From positions 1-6,934 of the forward strand of contig DAHVYL010000034.1 of NCBI GenBank assembly GCA_027327685.1: 6,934 nucleotides of DNA. Reading direction: 5' to 3'. The stretch's first letter is position 1; every line of letters begins with the position of its first letter. Both the position numbers and the translations under genes were made by a program. Below are positions 1 through 6,620 of this stretch, in pieces. The notes under the pieces were generated by a model. That model did no database searches and was not told the DNA's origin. It saw only the letters and a list, made by a program, of their open reading frames with translations. The DNA is from Candidatus Woesebacteria bacterium. GTDB taxonomy: Bacteria > Patescibacteriota > Microgenomatia > UBA8517.

Positions 1-101
1 TCTCACAGACGGTATTGACTCTTCTGCCTTTTGGCGTCGGAGTTGTTATTTTTAACCTTTGCGGGGGACTTTTCCTACTTCCACAACTCCTTCTATATCA
101 A
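1..101. other. Unassigned sequence at window edge
   Basis: No gene can be assigned to this stretch beyond the end of PBP B. On the plus strand a hydrophobic frame is open from base 3 to a TAA at 132-134, which would be a C-terminus converging on PBP B. On the minus strand a basic frame is open toward the window edge and includes LKITTPTPKGRRVNTV, but it has no ATG, GTG or TTG start. An AGAAGGAG Shine-Dalgarno-like stretch on the minus strand (about 86-93) precedes a GTG whose frame closes after about 10 codons. A frameshift or an edge effect could hide a real gene. The flanking sequence to the left would decide this. Confidence 0.3.
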
Positions 102-125
102 GAGATGTCCTCGGGGAGAACTCTC
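102..125 (-). terminator. Stem-loop overlapping the PBP B stop codon
   Basis: Read on the minus strand, a 10-bp stem (GAGAGTTCTC pairing with GAGGAC-A-TCTC, one T-G wobble and one bulged A) closes a CCC loop and begins inside the TGA stop region of PBP B. It is followed by TTGATATAG and not by a clear T-run, so it is a weak candidate for an intrinsic terminator. It may instead be a 3' stability hairpin of the PBP transcript, or a chance structure. Confidence 0.3.
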
Positions 126-2391
126 AACGGGTAAATTCAGTACTTTCTCCCGTATCCAAGATGTCTTTCTTTTTATTTTTTTGATCCGGCTTTTGTTTAA
201 TATCCCGCTCTATAACACAACGTCTCGCAGGACGATTTTCATCCAAGAACCACTCTTGTTTTGTCGGACATCCGTCGCAGGGTAGACTGCCTGTAGCCGA
301 GCAAATATTGATTTTACTTACTCCCCGAGGTGCATTCCAGTCAATTGACGGTTGGTTACTCAGAACCGCCGTCATAATTTTATTCCAGATAGGGGAAGCT
401 CCGGTTACTCCAGAGGCAACACGGCTCATGGGAGAATTGTCGTTGTTGCCGACCCAGGTAAGAACCAAATAATTTTGGTTGTAGCCCACGGTCCAGTTGT
501 CCCTAAGATCGTTGCTGGTGCCTGTTTTAACCGCAACTTCGGGATGGTTTTTAACAACAAGGTATGAGTTGTATCCAAATTCGGGTGCCCTGGCATTATT
601 GTCTTTCAGGATATCCGTTAGGAGGAAAGCTACCCGTGTATCCACTACCTGTACCGCTTCAGGAGCGTTTTTTTCCAGGACCTGTCCCTTGTAGTTTTTA
701 ACTTCCAAAATGGAGGTAAGGTCGGGCCTTTTGCCGGAATTGGCTAAAGTTGAATAGACCCTGGAAAGATCAAGCGCCGTAACCCCGCCACCTCCAAGAG
801 TTAAAGATAGCCCGTAATTGGCCGGGTCGGTCCAGGTTGTAATTCCCATTTTTTGGCCCTGATCGATCATTTTGGCAACACCGTATGACGCCAAAACTTT
901 AACTGCCGGAATATTTCTGCTTTGGGCAAGGGCGCTTCTTAGGCTGACCGGCCCCCGATATTGTCCGTCGTAGTTTACGGGTGTGTAGGCTGTTGTCCCG
1001 GGTGTGTAAAAGGTTATGGGAGAATCATCGATAATCGAAGCCGGAGTGAACCCGTTTGAGAGAGCATAAGCATAATTTACAACCTTAATGGAGCTTCCCG
1101 GTTGTCTGACACTCGTTAAAACATTTACATTGCCGTCGTTTTCGATATCAAAGTAGTCTTTCGATCCGACCATACTCAATATTTCTCCGGTTTGAGGATT
1201 GATGGTTAGGGCAGCACCATTTCCGACCCGAAGACCTTTTAACCTGTCAACCTCGCCTCTGACAATTTGTTCGGACGCTTCCTGTATGGGTAAATCAAGA
1301 CTTGTGGTGACCTCAAGCCCTCCTTTTTCAACCACTTCTTCACCGTATTTATCGACAAGAAGCTGTCGGACATACATTACAAAATGAGGAGCTTTGATCT
1401 CAGTCTTTTTGGATACGAAATGGAGTTTTTCTTCGGCAGCTGCCAAAGCTTGTTCCTGGGTAATGTATTTATTGACCACCATCAGATGTAAAATTTCCCT
1501 TTGTCTCTCAAAAGCAAGCTCCGGATTGGAGCCAAACGGAGAAAAAGTTGTCGGACTTTTCGGAAGACCCGCCAAAAGAGCAGCCTCCGCAAGATTAAGA
1601 CCCTCAACACTCTTGCCGAAATATGATTTTGCCGCCTCCTCAATTCCGTAGGCAGTTCCCCCGTAGCTGACTTCGTTTAAATACATCTCGAAAATCTGAT
1701 CCTTGGTATAGATTGCCTCGATTTGAATGGAAAGTATCAGTTCCCGGATTTTGCGGATTAGTGTTTTTTCGGGGGAGAGAAGCGCATTTTTTACGAGTTG
1801 TTGGGTAATGGTGGATCCTCCCTGAATGGAACCCGTTTTTATATCACGCACCACTGCCCTGAAAATCCCCCTGATCGAAAATCCCGGGTGAGAATAAAAT
1901 TCGGCATCCTCGGCCGCAAGCGTTGCAAGCCTTACACTTTCGGGAATCTGTGTTAGCGGGATAATGGTTCTGTTTTTATCTTTATATATTTTATAAAGAA
2001 GGTTGCCGTTTCTGTCATAAATTTTAGTTGAAACCTCGGGTGTCCTTGATGCCAGTTGTCTTGGAGAGGGCATGTCTTTGGTAATGAAAAAATAAAATGC
2101 AAGAAAAAGAAATAAGACTATTGCCAAAGCTGTAACGGAGAAAGGCAAATACGGTCTTTTAAACTTGGGTAGGAGGTCAAGTTTTGGGAATTTGATTTTC
2201 GGAAAACCTCTTTTTAAAGGCTTTTTTTTGACTACCTTTTTGATTTTTTGTAGTTTGGCCCTGCGTTTTTCTTGAACTTTGAGAGAACCTGCTTTATCAA
2301 CGATAAATATTGGCAGAAGAATAAGTCCCGTAATGAGGAAATATATGGGTTTCCCGAGCATGGACAATATGCGTTTGGCGTTTTTTTTCAT
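124..2391 (-). CDS. Class A penicillin-binding protein, PBP1A family (PBP B)
   Basis: Bifunctional peptidoglycan synthase: it polymerises lipid II into glycan strands and cross-links stem peptides outside the membrane. The 755-aa product has two hydrophobic segments (about 16-31 and 83-103) separated by a very Lys/Arg-rich linker. The GT51 domain (about 130-310) has the EDxxF motif with catalytic Glu161, GGSTITQQ at 191-198, RKIRE at 213-217 and YLNEVSYGG near 237. The transpeptidase (about 390-672) has SSIK with nucleophile Ser433, SRN at 491-493 and KTGT at 622-625. A tail follows with Cys697, 705, 708 and 725 and a charged end. All catalytic motifs are intact. The start was placed at 2391: the frame is open up to 2493, but GAAGGGA lies 5 nt before this ATG, and the longer version would overlap PBP A and add a non-membrane leader. 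It is probably co-transcribed with PBP A, possibly with its own promoter. Confidence 0.95.
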   Translation of the reverse strand: MKKNAKRILSMLGKPIYFLITGLILLPIFIVDKAGSLKVQEKRRAKLQKIKKVVKKKPLKRGFPKIKFPKLDLLPKFKRPYLPFSVTALAIVLFLFLAFYFFITKDMPSPRQLASRTPEVSTKIYDRNGNLLYKIYKDKNRTIIPLTQIPESVRLATLAAEDAEFYSHPGFSIRGIFRAVVRDIKTGSIQGGSTITQQLVKNALLSPEKTLIRKIRELILSIQIEAIYTKDQIFEMYLNEVSYGGTAYGIEEAAKSYFGKSVEGLNLAEAALLAGLPKSPTTFSPFGSNPELAFERQREILHLMVVNKYITQEQALAAAEEKLHFVSKKTEIKAPHFVMYVRQLLVDKYGEEVVEKGGLEVTTSLDLPIQEASEQIVRGEVDRLKGLRVGNGAALTINPQTGEILSMVGSKDYFDIENDGNVNVLTSVRQPGSSIKVVNYAYALSNGFTPASIIDDSPITFYTPGTTAYTPVNYDGQYRGPVSLRSALAQSRNIPAVKVLASYGVAKMIDQGQKMGITTWTDPANYGLSLTLGGGGVTALDLSRVYSTLANSGKRPDLTSILEVKNYKGQVLEKNAPEAVQVVDTRVAFLLTDILKDNNARAPEFGYNSYLVVKNHPEVAVKTGTSNDLRDNWTVGYNQNYLVLTWVGNNDNSPMSRVASGVTGASPIWNKIMTAVLSNQPSIDWNAPRGVSKINICSATGSLPCDGCPTKQEWFLDENRPARRCVIERDIKQKPDQKNKKKDILDTGESTEFTR

Positions 2392-2396
2392 TTTAA

Positions 2397-2403
2397 TCCC
2401 TTC
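2397..2403 (-). promoter_or_regulatory. Ribosome binding site deciding the PBP B start
   Basis: GAAGGGA on the minus strand lies 5 nt upstream of the ATG at 2391. It is the best Shine-Dalgarno match seen ahead of a start in this window. It supports the 755-aa product over the 34-residue longer version that would start inside PBP A. Confidence 0.7.
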
Positions 2404-2415
2404 GTTTTCCCGCGA

Positions 2416-2424
2416 ATTGTACCA
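2416..2424 (-). promoter_or_regulatory. Possible internal promoter for PBP B (extended -10)
   Basis: In the 64-bp gap between the two PBP genes the minus strand reads TGGTACAAT, an extended -10 element (TGN plus TACAAT). Transcription starting about 7 nt downstream would give a leader of about 18 nt carrying the GAAGGGA ribosome binding site. No good -35 hexamer is visible, which is tolerated in extended -10 promoters. A similar TGCTACAAT precedes the HEPN gene. If active, PBP B could be made independently of PBP A. Confidence 0.4.
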
Positions 2425-2455
2425 GTAAAGCCGCGAAAATAACAGATTAGATTGA

Positions 2456-4693
2456 TCAAAGAGGATAGTTCGTGGTTGCCGATGCCGAAGCAACGGGGCA
2501 ATTCAGGCAAAAAAGTGTTCCGTCAGGATCCGTGTAGGTGGGCCTATTTTCCATATGGACTTGATCCGGAGGATCGGTGGGTGAGGCCATCTGACCTGTA
2601 AGATTGTTTATTAAAATGTCCTGATTGACTATGTTTGAGACCCCGGGAACGGTACCTGACAGGAAATATTCAAACCTTGTAGGACAACCCGGATTTGTAG
2701 GATCTTGTGATGGGGGAGCGCCTCCCGTATCGGCACAAATTGTTGCACCAATCACTCCGTCGGGTTGTTTGGGCCACGCATGCCCCCGACTTTTTACAGT
2801 GCCCCGGTCTTTTTCGTTTTGGTCATATGCCCCGGACTCTGCTTTGGCAAGCACAGACCTCATAACCCTGTTCCAAATCGGAGAGGCCCCGGATACCCCC
2901 GATACTGCGCCCCCCATTGAGGTGTTGTCGTTATTGCCGACCCAGGTAACGACAACGGCATCGGCCGTATAACCTATGGTCCAGTTATCGCGCCTGTCGT
3001 TTGTTGTTCCTGTTTTTACCGAAACCTCGGGGTGTCCTGATACATTTAAAAAGGAACTTGTGCCAAAGGCTCCCGCTCTGGCATTGTTGTCATAGAGTAT
3101 ATGGGAAATTAAAAATGTGACCGAAGGATCCAAGACCCTGGTTCCCGTTAAAGTATTTTTTGCCGGATCATATTCTTCCAAAGTGTTTCCTTTCCAGTCG
3201 GCGACTTTTGTGATTGCGACAAGAGGCTGTTCGACTCCCTGATTTGCCAGGACTCCATAGGCAACCGCCATATCAAACGGTCTTACCAAAACGCCTCCCA
3301 GAGTTGCGGAAAGACCGTAGTCCTTGGGATCGGTGAGGGTTGTCAAGCCCATTTTTTTTCCGAAATCTATAAAGTTTTCCAAACCGTTTAATGCCAGAAC
3401 TTTAACGGCGGGTATGTTGTATGAATTCCCCAAAGCAAACCTTGCCTGTACCAAGCCGTGGTATGTTCCGTCGTAATTCACAGGACAATAGCTGGGTTGA
3501 CCCGCCACCCTGAAACATGTCGGTACATCGGCAAAGGCGGTGGCCGGAGTGATTTTTCGATCCTTGATAGCCAGGGCATAATTTAGAGGTTTAATAGAGC
3601 TTCCGGGCTGTCTTTGAGAGAGTATGACATTAACCTTTCCGTCCTCGTCCGTTGCAAAATAATCCTTTGACCCGACCATGGCCAAAATTTCACCGGTTGA
3701 AGGCCTTGTAACAATAGTTGCGCCGTTTCCCACCTTTTGTTTTTTTAATTTACCGACTTCTGTTGCCACTGCCTGCTGAGCCAACTCCTGTATATCCAAA
3801 TCAAGCGTCGTGTAAACTCTTAGGCCTCCCTGTTCGACTATCTTTTCACCGTATTTTTGGGCGAGCTGTTCTTTGATCCAAAGAGAAAAATGAGGGGCCT
3901 GTGTGGGGGATATATCCGCATAGATGAGGCTTTCCCTATCTGCTTCATCCGATTCGGTCTGGGTAATATACCCATTGGCTACCATTTGTTTCAAAACTTC
4001 CTGTTGTCTGCCTTTCGCCATCTCGGGATGTGCTCCAAAGGGAGAATAGGTAGACGGTCTTTGCGGCAAGCCTGCCAAAAGCGCAGATTCGGCCAGGCTT
4101 AAGTCTTTTGCGGGTTTCCCGAAATACGTTTCGCTTGCAGACTCAATCCCGTAGGCAGTTCCTCCGTAGGGAATGGTGTTTAAGTATTTTTCCAATATTT
4201 GATCTTTCGAGTAAACGGATTCAAGAACAACTGTCAGTACCAATTCCTGAGCTTTACGTCTGAGAGTTCTTTCACTCGTCAGGAGCGTATTTTTTACAAG
4301 TTGTTGGGTAATGGTGGATCCGCCCTGAAGATCGTGTTTAAAAGTGGTATTATAAAAGGCACGCACGATTCCCGAGTAGGATATTCCCTGGTGCTTGTAA
4401 AAATCCTTGTCTTCAATGGATACGGTTGCCTCCTTAACATAATCCGGTATTTCAGTGAGTTTTATGGGGGTCCTTTTCCTATCTGTATAAATTTCATAAA
4501 TCAGCCTGCCGTTTCTGTCAAATATCTTTGTTGAGACAGGTAGAGTTTCAGAAATTAATTTAGTCGGTAAAGGAATACCCCAAAAAAGATAGATTCCGAC
4601 AGATGCCACAAGCCCCCAGTAAATTGCCGCCTTGATTCTGCGTCTGGTAGAAAATATTTTTTTAATCCTTTTGATCATCGGTTCAAAATTCAT
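2456..4693 (-). CDS. Class A penicillin-binding protein, PBP1A family (PBP A)
   Basis: Bifunctional glycosyltransferase/transpeptidase of 745 aa, paralogous to the next gene downstream. A short basic N-terminus and one membrane anchor (about 21-38) precede GT51 (about 55-240) with EDKDF (catalytic Glu94), GGSTITQQ at 124-131, RKAQE at 146-150 and YLNTIPYGG near 170. The transpeptidase (about 325-612) has SSIK with nucleophile Ser365, SYN at 424-426 and KTGT at 560-563. Cys393 and Cys403 sit in a loop where PBP B has none. The tail carries Cys653 and Cys670 in the TG...CPT context shared with PBP B, then an extra 60-residue Pro/Ser/Thr-rich extension ending with a CLNC pair (729-732). The ATG at 4693 lacks a good ribosome binding site; Met6 (4678) is a possible alternative and also lacks one. 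First gene of a likely two-gene minus-strand operon, transcribed divergently from the HEPN gene. Confidence 0.95.
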   Translation of the reverse strand: MNFEPMIKRIKKIFSTRRRIKAAIYWGLVASVGIYLFWGIPLPTKLISETLPVSTKIFDRNGRLIYEIYTDRKRTPIKLTEIPDYVKEATVSIEDKDFYKHQGISYSGIVRAFYNTTFKHDLQGGSTITQQLVKNTLLTSERTLRRKAQELVLTVVLESVYSKDQILEKYLNTIPYGGTAYGIESASETYFGKPAKDLSLAESALLAGLPQRPSTYSPFGAHPEMAKGRQQEVLKQMVANGYITQTESDEADRESLIYADISPTQAPHFSLWIKEQLAQKYGEKIVEQGGLRVYTTLDLDIQELAQQAVATEVGKLKKQKVGNGATIVTRPSTGEILAMVGSKDYFATDEDGKVNVILSQRQPGSSIKPLNYALAIKDRKITPATAFADVPTCFRVAGQPSYCPVNYDGTYHGLVQARFALGNSYNIPAVKVLALNGLENFIDFGKKMGLTTLTDPKDYGLSATLGGVLVRPFDMAVAYGVLANQGVEQPLVAITKVADWKGNTLEEYDPAKNTLTGTRVLDPSVTFLISHILYDNNARAGAFGTSSFLNVSGHPEVSVKTGTTNDRRDNWTIGYTADAVVVTWVGNNDNTSMGGAVSGVSGASPIWNRVMRSVLAKAESGAYDQNEKDRGTVKSRGHAWPKQPDGVIGATICADTGGAPPSQDPTNPGCPTRFEYFLSGTVPGVSNIVNQDILINNLTGQMASPTDPPDQVHMENRPTYTDPDGTLFCLNCPVASASATTNYPL

Positions 4694-4713
4694 TTTGTTT
4701 CTGGAAAAACATG

Positions 4714-4724
4714 ATTATATTATA
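4714..4724 (-). promoter_or_regulatory. -10 elements upstream of PBP A
   Basis: On the minus strand two overlapping TATAAT hexamers occupy 4724-4719 and 4719-4714, 20-25 nt before the PBP A start codon. No convincing -35 is present: TTACAC at 4739-4734 is only 14 nt from the nearer hexamer and 9 from the other. The region is shared with the divergent HEPN promoter, whose -10 lies about 50 bp away, so expression in the two directions could interfere. Confidence 0.5.
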
Positions 4725-4771
4725 TTACAGATAGTGTAATTTATTGCTGCATGGAGAGTAAATCGGCTTTT

Positions 4772-4780
4772 TGCTACAAT
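4772..4780 (+). promoter_or_regulatory. Extended -10 promoter of the HEPN gene, likely leaderless
   Basis: TGCTACAAT is an extended -10 (TG, one base, TACAAT) ending 8 nt before the ATG at 4789. A TGGAGA hexamer at 4752-4757, 17 nt upstream, matches four of six bases of the -35 consensus. The expected transcription start is at about 4786-4789, essentially on the start codon, and no Shine-Dalgarno sequence is seen. Together these suggest a leaderless mRNA. Confidence 0.5.
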
Positions 4781-4788
4781 TAGTAATC

Positions 4789-5301
4789 ATGGAAACTCTT
4801 GAGGATCTTGAATTGAGGTCATGGTGGAGGTATCTCGGAGAGGACATCCAAAAACTTCTTTTAACCTCGGAATTTATCTTTAATGCTGTTAAGAGTTGGG
4901 GGGTGGATTTACCTGGCGGACAGGAAAAATTCCACGATTATTCTTTTGTCGTTTTCCCTGCAGCTAAAGCATATGAAGGATTTCTGAAAAAAATGTTTCT
5001 GGACAGGGGGTTTATTAGTGAGGAGGACTATTTTGGGAAACATTTTAGAATCGGCAAAGCACTCAACCCGTCCCTTCCCAAAGAATTAAGGCACGAAAGC
5101 GTATACGACAAGATTGTTCAATACTGCCAGGATAAAACTTTGGCGGACCATCTTTGGGAAACCTGGAGAGTTTGCAGAAACCTTCCCTTTCACTGGTTTC
5201 CCAATGAAAAAAACACAATTTCCCTGCCTGAAGCAAGGGAGAGAATAGAAATGATAATAGACGCGATGGACGAAGCATCTGAAGGGTGTAAAATAAAATA
5301 A
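4789..5301 (+). CDS. RnlA-like HEPN-domain ribonuclease (putative orphan toxin)
   Basis: A 170-aa cytoplasmic protein with no signal peptide or membrane segment. Residues about 48-165 resemble the C-terminal HEPN domain of RnlA/LsoA (RNase LS) toxins, which cleave mRNA. The key signature is R130-N-L-P-F-H135, a canonical HEPN R-x4-H active-site motif. KAYE at 60-63 sits where RnlA has a second conserved RxxE-type element. RnlA is about twice as long, with further N-terminal domains that are absent here, and no RnlB antitoxin gene is next to it, so the role as a toxin is inferred. The start at 4789 is preferred over an in-frame TTG at 4771, which lies inside the -10 element. The gene ends two bases before the CPBP protease gene, suggesting co-expression. 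Alternative: a non-toxic HEPN protein acting in RNA processing or stress. Confidence 0.75.
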   Translation: METLEDLELRSWWRYLGEDIQKLLLTSEFIFNAVKSWGVDLPGGQEKFHDYSFVVFPAAKAYEGFLKKMFLDRGFISEEDYFGKHFRIGKALNPSLPKELRHESVYDKIVQYCQDKTLADHLWETWRVCRNLPFHWFPNEKNTISLPEARERIEMIIDAMDEASEGCKIK

Positions 5302-5303
5302 GG

Positions 5304-5951
5304 ATGACTGCTAAAACAACCGTAGTTAAACACGTAACTATTTACTCGGTCTATCTGTTTTTGATATGGGCCTTTTACCGCTTCCTTTTTCAGTTTCCGG
5401 ACCAAGTTGAGGAGTTGGTAATAAAACCGATTCTCTGGTTGATTCCGATTTTTTGGCTGAATGCGAAAGAGGATTTTTCCCTGAGCTCTCTCGGAATAAC
5501 TTTTAAAAACTTGTTCCCTTCGATCTATCTATCTTTGGGACTTGGGGCAATTTTTGTACTTGAAGCGGTTCTGACAAACTTCTTTAAGTACGGCCGTCTG
5601 AATTTTGCCGCAAATATCGGTAACATGCCGATCCTCTCATCACTCGGAATCTCTTTCGCAACGGCGTTCTCGGAAGAAGTGGCTTTCAGGGGATATATTT
5701 TTGGCAGGCTTTGGTTTGCTCTCAAAGATGAATGGGCTGCAAATGTTGCCAGCTCTGTGGTTTGGACAATGGTCCATATTCCGATAGCCTTTTTCGTTTG
5801 GAAGCTAAGCTTAGCGTCGGGTATTTTATACCTTCTACTTACGGCGGTTTTCGGAATAGGCTCTTCCTTTATCTTCGGCAGAACCAAAAACATTTTCGGT
5901 TCAATTCTTTTGCACATACTCTGGGAGTGGCCGATCATCCTTTTTCGCTAA
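5304..5951 (+). CDS. CPBP family intramembrane glutamic endopeptidase (Abi/CAAX protease-like)
   Basis: A 215-aa polytopic membrane protein with roughly seven hydrophobic segments (about 10-29, 40-53, 72-92, 106-123, 145-162, 170-190, 195-213). Family motifs (PF02517) are present: E124-E-V-A-F-R129 (EExxxR, with the catalytic glutamate), then W154-x3-H158 in place of the usual FxxxH, and H204-x3-E208 near the C-terminus where N or D is more usual. The catalytic residues look intact, so it is probably an active protease. Bacterial members act in bacteriocin self-immunity, signal-peptide or regulator cleavage, or have no known role; its substrate cannot be inferred. The start at 5304 is only 2 nt after the HEPN stop, with AAGG touching the ATG, so translation is probably coupled to the HEPN gene. 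Confidence 0.88.
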   Translation: MTAKTTVVKHVTIYSVYLFLIWAFYRFLFQFPDQVEELVIKPILWLIPIFWLNAKEDFSLSSLGITFKNLFPSIYLSLGLGAIFVLEAVLTNFFKYGRLNFAANIGNMPILSSLGISFATAFSEEVAFRGYIFGRLWFALKDEWAANVASSVVWTMVHIPIAFFVWKLSLASGILYLLLTAVFGIGSSFIFGRTKNIFGSILLHILWEWPIILFR

Positions 5952-5984
5952 CCTGAGACCGGCAAAAGGTTGGAAAAAAGGTTT

Positions 5985-5999
5985 ATGTATCCCAAATGA
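5985..5999 (+). other. Possible four-codon leader ORF (MYPK) overlapping the next start
   Basis: ATG TAT CCC AAA TGA follows a GGAAAAAAGG purine run (5972-5981). Its TGA overlaps the ATG of the DUF5667-like gene as ATGA. That gene's own start lies 14 nt from the purine run, too far for normal spacing. Reinitiation from this minimal ORF could therefore set translation of the next gene. The alternative is that TATGTAT (5984-5990) is a -10 element for a leaderless transcript. Chance is also possible at this length. Confidence 0.3.
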
Positions 6000-6616
6000 A
6001 AAGATTTTTATTTGCCCTTGTCGTCTTTGCAGTTGCCCTTTTGATTCTTTTGATTTCAATTTTTGATTCCTCGGCAATTACTTATTCACTTTCCCAGGTA
6101 CCGCCACAGCCCTTTGAAGGATCAAAAGAATCCGAAGTCGATTATATTTTCCCCTATGCAGGAAATGTTTTGCCGGACAGTCCTCTCTGGGGTCTTAAAG
6201 CACTGAGAGATAAAATTTGGTTCGGAATGACAACATCACCTCTTAGGAGGGCTCAACTGGCCCTGCTCTTTGCAGATAAAAGAATTGTCATGGCGGAGAA
6301 TCTTTTCAGAAAAGGTGAACATGATATTGCCATGTCGACATTTCTGAAAGGGGAGAGATATTTGCCGATTGCGGTTGCGGAAGAAAAACTTGCCAGGGAT
6401 CGTGGAATAAATACGGATGCTTTTTTGGAGAAATTGGCCACATCCGCCCTGAAACATAAAGAAGTTGCAGAGAATTTGATACAGTTAGCACCGGATAATG
6501 TAGGTCCTCTCATAATCAGTACGGAAGTCTATGCGGATAACACCTATGAGGCAGCAAGAAATGCCCTAAACTCAAGAGGGCTTCCTGTACCAAAAAACCC
6601 GTTTGATGGGGACTAA
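5996..6616 (+). CDS. DUF5667-like exported or membrane-anchored helical protein
   Basis: A 206-aa protein of unknown function. Residues 4-22 form a hydrophobic signal peptide or N-terminal anchor after MKR. There is no lipobox cysteine, so it is not a lipoprotein. The core (about 50-165) fits the DUF5667 pattern: a YIFPYAGNVLPDSPLW segment, LKALRDKIW, then amphipathic helices containing LFADKR and ENLFRKGEHDIA and repeated Lys/Glu-rich helix pairs. The C-terminal part (about 166-206) is a short Pro-rich end. Proteins with this layout in CPR bacteria and archaea are predicted to lie outside the membrane as helical bundles; no reaction is known. It lies 44 bp after the CPBP gene on the same strand and may be the third gene of that transcript, or have its own promoter. 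The start at 5996 is supported by the signal-like N-terminus. Confidence 0.8.
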   Translation: MKRFLFALVVFAVALLILLISIFDSSAITYSLSQVPPQPFEGSKESEVDYIFPYAGNVLPDSPLWGLKALRDKIWFGMTTSPLRRAQLALLFADKRIVMAENLFRKGEHDIAMSTFLKGERYLPIAVAEEKLARDRGINTDAFLEKLATSALKHKEVAENLIQLAPDNVGPLIISTEVYADNTYEAARNALNSRGLPVPKNPFDGD

Positions 6617-6620
6617 GTGC

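Noticed and set aside
31..285. 84-aa plus-strand frame
   Set aside because: It runs mostly antisense to the PBP B C-terminus, has no ribosome binding site or recognisable domain, and is explained as a shadow of the real gene.
2392..2493. Upstream extension of PBP B to an ATG at 2493 (34 extra residues)
   Set aside because: It would overlap the end of PBP A and lacks membrane or conserved features, whereas the ATG at 2391 has a good ribosome binding site at proper spacing.
124..4693. Alternative genetic code (TGA as glycine)
   Set aside because: TGA ends both PBP frames at plausible tail positions, and no in-frame TGA is needed to complete any gene.
4751..4783. Ten-codon ORF (ATG at 4751) before the HEPN gene
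   Set aside because: It lies across the promoter elements, upstream of the predicted transcription start, so it should not be transcribed from that promoter.
5525..5938. 137-aa minus-strand frame antisense to the CPBP gene
   Set aside because: The plus-strand frame carries family motifs and membrane segments; the antisense frame has neither.
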